Source of the DNA: Coprococcus sp.
GTDB taxonomy: Bacteria; Bacillota; Clostridia; Lachnospirales; Lachnospiraceae
Direction of reading: 5' to 3'
DNA: 5,429 bases
Assembly: GCA_016297325.1 (NCBI GenBank)
Contig: JAEDGW010000147.1
Location: 1 to 5,429, forward strand
This document shows positions 1 through 5,429 of this stretch, piece by piece. Below the pieces are notes generated by a model, which saw nothing but the letters and a program-made list of their open reading frames with translations, searched no databases and was not told where the DNA came from. The number at the start of each line of letters is the position of its first letter. Position 1 is the first letter of the stretch. The position numbers were made by a program, and so were the translations under genes.

Positions 1-103
1 TCACTTAACACATTTGCGTTAGATTCTGTTGCCAAATCGTTGCCAAAACTTAACGTTTTTTGTTTGGAATGTGTGTAAATAAAGGCTTGATTTTCACAAA
101 TGA
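1..103. other. Flank downstream of guaA, possible island edge
   Basis: This short AT-rich stretch follows the guaA stop codon and reaches the window edge. On the minus strand I find no GC-rich hairpin followed by a T-run, so no intrinsic terminator for guaA is visible here. It holds an 11-bp-period tandem repeat (28-49) and a second direct repeat, ACTTAAC, at 3-9 and 48-54. On the plus strand one frame stays open from base 1 to a TAA at 76-78, 25 sense codons including VAKSLPKLNV. It could be the tail of a gene converging on guaA, but an open frame of this length is common by chance and I do not recognise the peptide. Confidence 0.4.
28..49. repeat. Two-copy tandem repeat, 11-bp period
   Basis: GTTGCCAAA occurs at 28-36 and again at 39-47, separated by two bases, so the copies repeat every 11 bp, about one helical turn. 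The identity of the nine bases is exact. Such closely spaced direct repeats can be protein binding sites, for example arm sites of a tyrosine recombinase, or can be chance. The position just past the guaA 3' end makes the first reading worth testing, but nothing in the sequence proves it. Confidence 0.5.
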
Positions 104-1645
104 TTATTCAAACTCAATCGTTCCAGGCGGTTTACTAGTCAGATCATACATTACCCTGTTCACGCCCTTAACCTCATTGATGATCCTGTTCATGACCTTC
201 TGAAGCACCTCAAATGGTATCTCTGAACAATCTGCTGTCATGAAGTCTGTTGTATTTACAGCACGGAGTGCTACGGCGTAATCGTAGGTTCTGAAATCTC
301 CCATACAGCCAACTGAACGCATGTTGGTCAGTGCTGCGAAGTACTGGCCGAGGCTTCTGTCGAGGCCTGCCTTTGCGATCTCCTCGCGGTAGATGGCGTC
401 GGCATCCTGAACGATCTTGACCTTCTCGGCTGTTACCTCTCCGATGATTCTGATTCCAAGTCCTGGACCTGGGAATGGCTGGCGGAATACCAGGTACTCT
501 GGGATTCCAAGCTCAAGGCCGGCCTTGCGGACCTCGTCCTTGAAGAGGAGGCGGAGTGGCTCTACGATCTCCTTGAAATCTACATAGTCAGGAAGTCCGC
601 CTACGTTGTGGTGGGACTTGATGACTGCTGACTTGTCAAGGCCTGACTCGATGACGTCAGGATATATGGTTCCCTGTACGAGGAAGTCCACGGCACCGAT
701 CTTCTTGGCCTCTTCCTCAAATACACGGATGAACTCCTCGCCTATTATCTTTCTCTTTGCCTCAGGCTCAGTTACTCCGGCAAGCTTGCTGTAGAATCTG
801 TCCTGAGCATTTACTCTGATGAAGTTCAGGTCGTATGGGCCGTCCGGGCCAAATACCGCCTCAACCTCGTCGCCCTCGTTCTTACGAAGAAGGCCGTGGT
901 CTACGAACACACATGTGAGCTGCTTGCCTATCGCCTTGGACAGGAGAACTGCAGCTACTGATGAGTCCACACCGCCTGACAGAGCGCACAGCACCTTGCC
1001 ATCGCCTATCTTGGCACGCAGGCTCTCTATAGTATCTTTTACAAATGAATCCATCTTCCAGTCACCTGCACACTGGCATACATCCATGACAAATGCTCTA
1101 AGCATCTTCATACCTTCCTCGGTGTGCATAACCTCTGGGTGGAACTGAGTCGCATACAGCTTCTTCTCAGAATTCTCCATGGCTGCCACTGGGCATACAG
1201 GAGTGTAAGCTGTCTTCTTGAAGCCCTCTGGCACCTCTGCAATATAGTCTGTGTGACTCATCCAGCAGATAGTCTTGTCATTCACATCTGCAAACAGCTT
1301 GGATGTCTTATCAACCTCTACCTCTGTTCTTCCATACTCGCTGACAGGGGCCGTGCTGACCTTGCCGCCCAGCAGATGAGCCATGAGCTGTGAACCGTAA
1401 CATATTCCGAGAATAGGAATACCCAGTTCAAATATCTCCTTGCTGCAGCTAGGTGAATCGTCTTTGTATACGCTGTTTGGTCCGCCTGTGAAGATGATAC
1501 CCTTTGGATTCATCTCCTTGATCTTCTCCAGCGGCAATGTGTACGGATGTACTTCGGCATATACATTACACTCTCTTACACGTCTGGCGATCAGCTGGTT
1601 GTACTGTCCGCCAAAGTCCAATACGATAATCAGTTCCTTATCCAT
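104..1645 (-). CDS. guaA: GMP synthase (glutamine-hydrolysing)
   Basis: Cytoplasmic enzyme converting XMP, ATP and glutamine to GMP, the final step of guanine nucleotide synthesis. At 513 residues it is full length for the family. The N-terminal class I glutamine amidotransferase domain (about 6-190) has nucleophile Cys82 in GICYGSQ and the His169/Glu171 pair in FHPE. The ATP pyrophosphatase domain (about 196-390) has the SGGVDSS loop at 223-229, and FRQPFPGPGLGIR follows at 388-399. The C-terminal dimerisation domain ends in the family signature SKPPGTIEFE (504-513). The ATG at 1645 is chosen because AAAGGAG lies six bases upstream. The gene stands alone, separated from the protease gene by 278 bases, and probably has its own promoter. 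The only oddity is Ser rather than the more usual Met after CYG. Identification is very secure. Confidence 0.98.
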   Translation of the reverse strand: MDKELIIVLDFGGQYNQLIARRVRECNVYAEVHPYTLPLEKIKEMNPKGIIFTGGPNSVYKDDSPSCSKEIFELGIPILGICYGSQLMAHLLGGKVSTAPVSEYGRTEVEVDKTSKLFADVNDKTICWMSHTDYIAEVPEGFKKTAYTPVCPVAAMENSEKKLYATQFHPEVMHTEEGMKMLRAFVMDVCQCAGDWKMDSFVKDTIESLRAKIGDGKVLCALSGGVDSSVAAVLLSKAIGKQLTCVFVDHGLLRKNEGDEVEAVFGPDGPYDLNFIRVNAQDRFYSKLAGVTEPEAKRKIIGEEFIRVFEEEAKKIGAVDFLVQGTIYPDVIESGLDKSAVIKSHHNVGGLPDYVDFKEIVEPLRLLFKDEVRKAGLELGIPEYLVFRQPFPGPGLGIRIIGEVTAEKVKIVQDADAIYREEIAKAGLDRSLGQYFAALTNMRSVGCMGDFRTYDYAVALRAVNTTDFMTADCSEIPFEVLQKVMNRIINEVKGVNRVMYDLTSKPPGTIEFE

Positions 1646-1651
1646 GTATAT

Positions 1652-1658
1652 CTCCTTT
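1652..1658 (-). promoter_or_regulatory. Ribosome binding site of guaA
   Basis: On the minus strand AAAGGAG is followed by ATATAC and then the ATG of guaA. The near-perfect Shine-Dalgarno match and six-base spacing fix the start codon. Confidence 0.85.
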
Positions 1659-1699
1659 GTTGCCTTTTATTACTTATAACAAATTTCTGAACATTTCCT

Positions 1700-1708
1700 A
1701 GTATAACA
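1700..1708 (-). promoter_or_regulatory. Candidate extended -10 promoter of guaA
   Basis: The minus strand reads TGT-TATACT, which fits the extended -10 pattern TGn-TATAAT with one mismatch in the hexamer. No good TTGACA lies 16-18 bases upstream, but extended -10 promoters tolerate this. Transcription would start near 1693, giving a leader of roughly 48 bases. A second extended -10-like string, TGT-TATAAG, lies at 1673-1681, and GATAAT at 1735-1740 is another -10-like box, so the true promoter is uncertain. Confidence 0.35.
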
Positions 1709-1709
1709 C

Positions 1710-1737
1710 AATATGCAGCACTTTTGTGCTGCATATT
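1710..1737. repeat. Perfect 12-bp inverted repeat upstream of guaA
   Basis: AATATGCAGCAC at 1710-1721 is followed by a four-base TTTT loop and by its exact reverse complement at 1726-1737. Neither strand shows a T-run right after the stem, so it is not a classical intrinsic terminator. It lies directly upstream of the candidate extended -10 box and would cover the -35 region, which suits an operator. If transcription instead starts further upstream it would form a stable hairpin in the guaA leader or in the 3' region of the protease transcript. Confidence 0.8.
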
Positions 1738-1773
1738 ATCTAAAAATTATGTTGTTTTGATTATTTATGCAAA

Positions 1774-1815
1774 TTACATATACAATCCGTTTTTTTCCAC
1801 TAATCCGTTACATAT
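1774..1815. repeat. Pair of interleaved short direct repeats
   Basis: On the plus strand AATCCGTT occurs at 1784-1791 and 1802-1809, and TTACATAT occurs at 1774-1781 and 1808-1815. The two 8-mers are close together or overlapping in both places. The DNA is AT rich, which raises the chance of coincidence. A repeated regulator site or a decayed duplication are both possible; no function is assigned. Confidence 0.45.
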
Positions 1816-1923
1816 TATACATAACATGCCCATCAGCTACACAGCTGTATTATACTATTGAAAATCTCCCAAATGTAACTTTCGCGCTGCTAATGAGATA
1901 AAACCGCCCAAAGGCCGCCACGC

Positions 1924-3168
1924 TTACTTCAGCTTTTCCTTCAGGACCTCTATACCCTTCTGGTACTGGCTGTCGTTCTTGCCCTGAAAATCCTCATAGG
2001 TGTAATCATCCGGAAGCTCTACCTCTATGTCAGGGGCAACTCCCTTTTTGTGTATATCATTTCCATCATGTGTGAAATACTTCTGGGTTGTAAGTTTCAC
2101 TGCGGATCCATCACCGAGAGGTATGACACTCTGCACGATACCCTTTCCATAGGTATTTGTTCCAACTACAGTTGCCACCCCAAATTCTTTGAGAGCTGAT
2201 GTCAGGATCTCAGATGCACTTGCACTATAAGCATTTGTCAGAACTACCATAGGCATGTCGAGCTGTTCATCGTCTGTTGACTTGAACTCTTCCTCAGTCT
2301 CGCCATTCTTGTTCTTTATTGATACGATAACTCCTTCAGGGAGAAGGTAATCACATATATTTACAACCGATGTGAGCATTCCGCCCGGATCACTTCTGAC
2401 ATCGATCATCAGTGCCTGCATGCCCTCCTTCTTCAGCTCCTCGACAGCATCCTTGAAGAGCTCATCTGTGTTGTCTATGAACTGGGTTATTCTGACATAA
2501 CCAATCTTGTCATCTATCATAAATGAAGATACTGTGCTATACTCAACGATCTCTCTTGTGATGGTGACATCATGATAAGCCTTGTCTTTCTCTCTGTACA
2601 GCTTCAGCGTAACATCTGTTCCGGCCTCGCCTCTTATAAGTGACACAAGATAATCCAGGTCGTCGTCCGTCGTGATCTCATGATCATCGATCTGTACGAT
2701 TATGTCATCCGGCTGTATATCAACCTTCTCTGCAGGGGCACCTTCCAATACATTCACCGCTCTCACATATCCAGTGTCCTCATCCTTGCTCACAGTGACG
2801 CCGATTCCAGCATACTCACCTGAATCATCCTCCTGAAGCTTTGCATATTCTTCCTTCGTATAATACTCGGCATAAGGATCATCAAGAGCCTCCACCAGAC
2901 CTTTATACAATCCATCCTGAAGAGTCTCATCATCGGTATCGTAATAATAGTAGTTATCGATGATACTCTCTATCTTGGATGTCTTGTCAAGGACATCACT
3001 TGTGATGACATTGCCATCATAATTGACTTTATTTGAGCTTCCACCACTCTCGCCAAGCTTACTGCTGAACACTCCGGATGAACCACATCCGGCCATACCT
3101 GCGATACCACATGCAAATGCGGCAACCACAGCCACTCTTCTTATACTGGTCTTCTTGTTGATCTTCAT
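1924..3168 (-). CDS. C-terminal processing protease, S41 family, probable lipoprotein
   Basis: Extracytoplasmic serine protease of the CtpA/CtpB/Prc family, which cleaves near the C-termini of substrates fed through a PDZ domain. With the ATG at 3168 it has 414 residues. A basic N-terminus and hydrophobic stretch end in MAGC-GSS (Cys28), a near-lipobox followed by a Gly/Ser linker, so it is probably lipid-anchored outside the membrane. The PDZ domain spans about 114-204, with YAGIGV forming the expected ligand-binding loop. The S41 core spans about 219-384: Ser317 in SASASE, Lys342 in YGKG and Gln346 sit at the 25- and 4-residue spacings of the B. subtilis CtpB catalytic set. It follows the M23 gene by 62 bases, probably in one operon. 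A start at 3186 is possible, but AGGAGA seven bases before 3168 favours the shorter form. CtpA or CtpB orthology cannot be decided here. Confidence 0.93.
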   Translation of the reverse strand: MKINKKTSIRRVAVVAAFACGIAGMAGCGSSGVFSSKLGESGGSSNKVNYDGNVITSDVLDKTSKIESIIDNYYYYDTDDETLQDGLYKGLVEALDDPYAEYYTKEEYAKLQEDDSGEYAGIGVTVSKDEDTGYVRAVNVLEGAPAEKVDIQPDDIIVQIDDHEITTDDDLDYLVSLIRGEAGTDVTLKLYREKDKAYHDVTITREIVEYSTVSSFMIDDKIGYVRITQFIDNTDELFKDAVEELKKEGMQALMIDVRSDPGGMLTSVVNICDYLLPEGVIVSIKNKNGETEEEFKSTDDEQLDMPMVVLTNAYSASASEILTSALKEFGVATVVGTNTYGKGIVQSVIPLGDGSAVKLTTQKYFTHDGNDIHKKGVAPDIEVELPDDYTYEDFQGKNDSQYQKGIEVLKEKLK

Positions 3169-3175
3169 GTCGTTA

Positions 3176-3181
3176 TCTCCT
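3176..3181 (-). promoter_or_regulatory. Ribosome binding site deciding the protease start
   Basis: AGGAGA on the minus strand is followed by seven bases and the ATG at 3168. The upstream in-frame ATG at 3186 has only a weak GAGAAG abutting it and would place this Shine-Dalgarno sequence inside the coding region, so the start at 3168 is preferred. Confidence 0.7.
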
Positions 3182-3230
3182 AACATCTTCTCACATCCGG
3201 CTCAGGCAAATACGCCATCCGCCATAATTT

Positions 3231-4466
3231 TTATTGTCCAAGGAAATCATGTGGGTTCACATAAGTTCCATCTATAGACACACCGAAATGACAATGTGGT
3301 CCGGTGGACACACCTGTACTTCCGGCTTTTGCTATTACCTGGCCTTTCACAACCTTCTCACCCACATTCACACATAACTGTGAATTGTGCATGTATACTG
3401 TACATATACCATCATAGTGACTGATCATTACCATATTGCCACCGCCGCCATTGTACGATGACAGGATAACAGTGCCGTCCTCGGCAGCCACTATATCTGT
3501 TCCATAATCACATCCTATATCAAGTCCCTGATGATACGTACTGGCTCCAGCAGTCGGCGCATCTCTGTAACCAAATTCATCTGTTATGACACCGCCTGTC
3601 GAAACCGGCCACATAAATCTTCCGGCATACTTGGATGTATCATACACTTTGCCATCTGGTGTGTATACGCTGTTTGTTCCCGCCTTGCCAGCTTCCTGTC
3701 TGGAAAGCTGGGCTATGAGTTTCTCCGCAGCCTCTCTCTGAGCTGTAAATTTTGCCATCAGAGATTTCTGAGCCTCTACGTCATCGTCATAGACACTGAG
3801 CTGTTCCTGCTTCTGGTCTATAAGCGCCTGAAGCTGTGTCTGATTATTCTGAAGATCCGTCTTGAGCGATTCAACCTGCCTCAGATCCGCCTGAAGATCA
3901 CTCTCATACTGCGCTATCTCATTCTTTGTCTTCACCAGCTTTGCAAGCTGCTTCTGATCGTACTCAGACATCTGATCTATATACTCTGATTTGTTGAGGA
4001 TATCGCTAAATGACATGGAAGACAAAAGTGCATCCATATACTCAACTTCGCCCTCCTCATACAGATACTGAATTCTCTGCTTCATGGCCTCGTACTGCTC
4101 ATCTTCAGCCTTCTGAGCTTCATCCAGCTTCTTCTGGGTCTCACTTATCTCCTGCTTGAGATCATCTGACTGGGCTTCCTGCTTGGTTATCTGAGTCTGT
4201 ATCTCTGTAGCCTGTGCATCGAGATCGGCAACTTCCTGGACTATCTTGTTCTGCTGTGCTTCCAGTGACTCAAGAACGCCCTTTGCCTCTTTCTCATTCT
4301 CCTGTGCCTCTTTCTTCTGATCCTCGGCTTCCTGTTTTGTCATAGCGTGCACTACACTGTCACTGTCCCCCGTGGAAAAAGTGGCAACACATCCCATAGC
4401 AACACACCCCGCCACGACAAATGCCGTCTTTTTTATGTTAGCTTTAGTTATCCATCTCTTCTTCAT
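3231..4466 (-). CDS. Secreted coiled-coil peptidoglycan hydrolase, M23 domain
   Basis: A 411-residue exported protein expected to cut peptide bridges in peptidoglycan under FtsEX control. A basic N-terminus and a hydrophobic segment (about 14-30) form a signal peptide, with a plausible signal peptidase I site after VVHA (residue 41). Residues about 42-265 are a Gln/Glu/Lys-rich coiled coil, as in PcsB, CwlO and EnvC, the part that contacts FtsX in those systems. The M23 (LytM) domain fills about 284-411. Its zinc ligands are visible: His312 and Asp316 in HQGLD, and His393 in HCHF; His360 and His391 match the catalytic histidines. E. coli EnvC lacks this complete set, so this protein is probably an enzyme itself. 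It lies 79 bases after ftsX. A GTG at 4472 is in frame, but the Shine-Dalgarno spacing favours the ATG at 4466. Confidence 0.93.
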   Translation of the reverse strand: MKKRWITKANIKKTAFVVAGCVAMGCVATFSTGDSDSVVHAMTKQEAEDQKKEAQENEKEAKGVLESLEAQQNKIVQEVADLDAQATEIQTQITKQEAQSDDLKQEISETQKKLDEAQKAEDEQYEAMKQRIQYLYEEGEVEYMDALLSSMSFSDILNKSEYIDQMSEYDQKQLAKLVKTKNEIAQYESDLQADLRQVESLKTDLQNNQTQLQALIDQKQEQLSVYDDDVEAQKSLMAKFTAQREAAEKLIAQLSRQEAGKAGTNSVYTPDGKVYDTSKYAGRFMWPVSTGGVITDEFGYRDAPTAGASTYHQGLDIGCDYGTDIVAAEDGTVILSSYNGGGGNMVMISHYDGICTVYMHNSQLCVNVGEKVVKGQVIAKAGSTGVSTGPHCHFGVSIDGTYVNPHDFLGQ

Positions 4467-4474
4467 ATCCACTA

Positions 4475-4480
4475 CTCCTT
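4475..4480 (-). promoter_or_regulatory. Ribosome binding site deciding the M23 gene start
   Basis: AAGGAG on the minus strand lies eight bases before the ATG at 4466 but only two bases before the alternative GTG at 4472. The spacing supports the ATG, which also gives a conventional MKKR signal-peptide beginning. Confidence 0.75.
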
Positions 4481-4504
4481 GTCACCCCAACTATCAAAAC
4501 AACA

Positions 4505-4531
4505 AGTATCCCCTTAAGCTGAAATAGTCAA
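4505..4531 (-). promoter_or_regulatory. Weak candidate promoter between ftsX and the M23 gene
   Basis: The minus strand has TTGACT (4526-4531), a 15-base spacer and GATACT (4505-4510). The -35 is good, but the spacer is short and the -10 has two mismatches. It would allow the hydrolase and protease genes to be expressed apart from ftsEX. Read-through from ftsX alone is equally possible. Confidence 0.2.
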
Positions 4532-4545
4532 TATACCCGGCTCTA

Positions 4546-5429
4546 TCACACTCTGATATGCTTTCTGGTTGTCAGTATACTTCCAACCAAACCAACGCCA
4601 ACTCCAAGTATGAGTCCCACCGGAATGAGTGTCCTGAACAGATCCTGCTGGCTTACAAATGCGAACAAAGTCGTCACGACCTTGAATCTTCCCGCTACAT
4701 AAGTCAGGATCTTGTCATACATATAATACAGGAGAACCAGCGGTATAGCCGATCCCACAGCTCCTATGATGACACCCTCTATGATGAACGGAGCCCTGAC
4801 AAATACATTCGTAGCTCCTATCAGCTTCATGATTCCTATTTCTTCCTTGCGCACCGTTATTCCTATTGTGATCGTATTGCTTATAAGGAAGATTGATACG
4901 AGCATCAGTATGACTACTATTCCTATGGACGCATATCCAACAAGTGATGACAATGTAGAAATACTGTCCGCAGTCACATCCGAGCTCTTGACCTTACGCA
5001 CGCCCGAAAGCCCCTGTGCAAACGCCACGAACTCAGGCTGCTTAGACACATCCTTAAGCGTTACCTCATATGATGAAGAATTCTTCAGAGGATTATCCTT
5101 GCCAAATGCCGCCTTTGCATCTTCAGGATTGTCATAATTCTGTTCTACAAATTTATCCCATGCATCATCAGCAGATATATAGTCCATCGTATTCACGTAA
5201 TCAAGTGTTCTTATCTGCTCCCCGATAAGCTGTATCGTCTCATCCGATGTATCCTCGTCAAAGAACACCGATATAGTAACTGTGTTCTCCAGATCCTGCA
5301 TACCGGACTGGAAATTCACAACAACCGCATAAATTATACCAAACAGGAACAGACATGACACAATAGTTCCTATGGATGCCAGAGAGAACAATATGTTCCT
5401 TCGTATGTTCGCAAATCCCTGTCTGAGGA
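4546..5429 (-). CDS. ftsX: Cell division ABC transporter permease FtsX (5' end off the window)
   Basis: Membrane partner of the ATPase FtsE. The FtsEX complex does not transport a solute but relays ATP hydrolysis to peptidoglycan hydrolases outside the cell. The frame is open to the right edge and 294 residues are visible, beginning LRQGFANIRRN, the usual cytoplasmic N-terminal stretch; only a handful of codons are missing. Topology is typical: TM1 about 13-37, an extracellular domain about 38-160 (the hydrolase-binding region in known FtsX), TM2 about 162-184, then the conserved RKEEIGIMKLIGAT cytoplasmic motif, TM3 about 212-237 and TM4 about 263-287. A TTG at 5391 could be mistaken for a start, but it lies inside TM1 and is simply a Leu codon. 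ftsE is expected immediately upstream. The next gene encodes the coiled-coil M23 hydrolase, its likely partner. Confidence 0.95.
   Translation of the reverse strand, partial: LRQGFANIRRNILFSLASIGTIVSCLFLFGIIYAVVVNFQSGMQDLENTVTISVFFDEDTSDETIQLIGEQIRTLDYVNTMDYISADDAWDKFVEQNYDNPEDAKAAFGKDNPLKNSSSYEVTLKDVSKQPEFVAFAQGLSGVRKVKSSDVTADSISTLSSLVGYASIGIVVILMLVSIFLISNTITIGITVRKEEIGIMKLIGATNVFVRAPFIIEGVIIGAVGSAIPLVLLYYMYDKILTYVAGRFKVVTTLFAFVSQQDLFRTLIPVGLILGVGVGLVGSILTTRKHIRV

Larger units (their letters stand above)
1646..1923. other. Intergenic region between protease gene and guaA
   Basis: This region is markedly AT richer than the genes around it. Reading toward guaA on the minus strand it contains: a GC-rich patch followed by TTTT right after the protease stop (about 1901-1923), too poorly paired to call a terminator with confidence; TATAAT-like boxes at 1849-1854 and 1814-1819 without a good -35 partner; a small inverted repeat CAGCT-ACAC-AGCTG at 1834-1847; doubled short repeats at 1774-1815; a perfect 12-bp inverted repeat at 1710-1737; a candidate extended -10 at 1700-1708; and the guaA ribosome binding site. 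I see no small gene, tRNA or conserved riboswitch core. Confidence 0.6.

Noticed and set aside
1646..1923. Purine riboswitch upstream of guaA
   Set aside because: I looked on the minus strand for the conserved aptamer junctions and loop sequences and found none. The perfect palindrome has a simple 4-base loop and no three-way junction.
1901..1923. Intrinsic terminator right after the protease stop codon
   Set aside because: On the minus strand GGCGGCC-TTTG-GGCGG-TTTT looks promising, but the two GGCGG blocks are direct, not inverted, repeats. Only three solid base pairs form before a G-G mismatch.
1465..3676. An identical 15-mer, TGTATACGCTGTTTG, at 1465-1479 and 3662-3676
   Set aside because: In both places it encodes the same short peptide, NSVY, in frame (in GuaA and in the M23 protein) with the same codons. 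This is a coding coincidence, not a dispersed repeat.
3531..3989. A 152-codon plus-strand frame within the M23 gene, and several shorter plus-strand frames inside all four genes
   Set aside because: They lie antisense to genes with clear domains and catalytic motifs, show no recognisable protein features of their own, and are typical shadows of biased codon use on the opposite strand.
4395..4466. Lipobox VAGC in the M23 protein signal peptide
   Set aside because: The hydrophobic stretch before this Cys21 is only about six residues, and the hydrophobic segment continues past it. The VVHA signal peptidase I site at residue 41 fits better.
4467..4545. WalR-type operator or cyclic di-AMP riboswitch before the hydrolase gene, as known for some wall hydrolases
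   Set aside because: No pair of TGTWA half-sites with a five-base gap is present, and 79 bases is too short for the riboswitch.
4546..5391. TTG at 5391 as the ftsX start
   Set aside because: The frame stays open to the window edge and the upstream codons read RQGFANIRRNI, the normal FtsX N-terminus. The TTG falls within the first membrane segment.

Overview
The window looks like ordinary chromosomal DNA of an anaerobic, low-to-mid GC Firmicute, most likely a Lachnospiraceae-type Clostridium. I base this on the protein styles (an FtsX-linked coiled-coil/M23 hydrolase followed by an S41 protease, and a 513-residue GuaA), strong AAGGAG-type ribosome binding sites and AT-rich intergenic DNA. This is recognition from memory, not a database match. 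All four real genes lie on the minus strand, so they are transcribed from high to low coordinates.

Right part (about 1924-5429): a cell-wall remodelling cluster. It starts with ftsX, which runs off the right edge and lacks only its first few codons. After 79 bases comes a secreted protein with a long coiled coil and a zinc peptidase M23 domain with all expected catalytic residues. After another 62 bases comes a probable lipoprotein serine protease of the C-terminal processing family (PDZ plus S41, Ser/Lys/Gln catalytic set). ftsE should lie just beyond the right edge. Inferred logic: FtsEX uses cytoplasmic ATP hydrolysis to switch on the coiled-coil hydrolase outside the membrane, and the membrane-tethered protease may trim or degrade that hydrolase or other wall proteins.

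Middle (1646-1923): a 278-base AT-rich intergenic region with the 3' flank of the protease gene and the control region of guaA. It holds a perfect 12-bp inverted repeat with a 4-base loop, placed against a candidate extended -10 promoter, plus a set of short direct repeats. No purine riboswitch is visible.

Left part (104-1645): guaA, complete, encoding glutamine-hydrolysing GMP synthase, the last step of GMP synthesis. Its 3' end is a known integration site for genomic islands in other bacteria. The 103 bases beyond its stop carry an 11-bp tandem repeat, a second direct repeat and an open frame running in from the left edge, so an island boundary there is possible but unproven.

I see no convincing new system. 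The points most worth checking are the palindrome upstream of guaA, the possible integration boundary at the guaA 3' end, and the linkage of FtsX, an apparently active M23 hydrolase and a lipoprotein Ctp protease.
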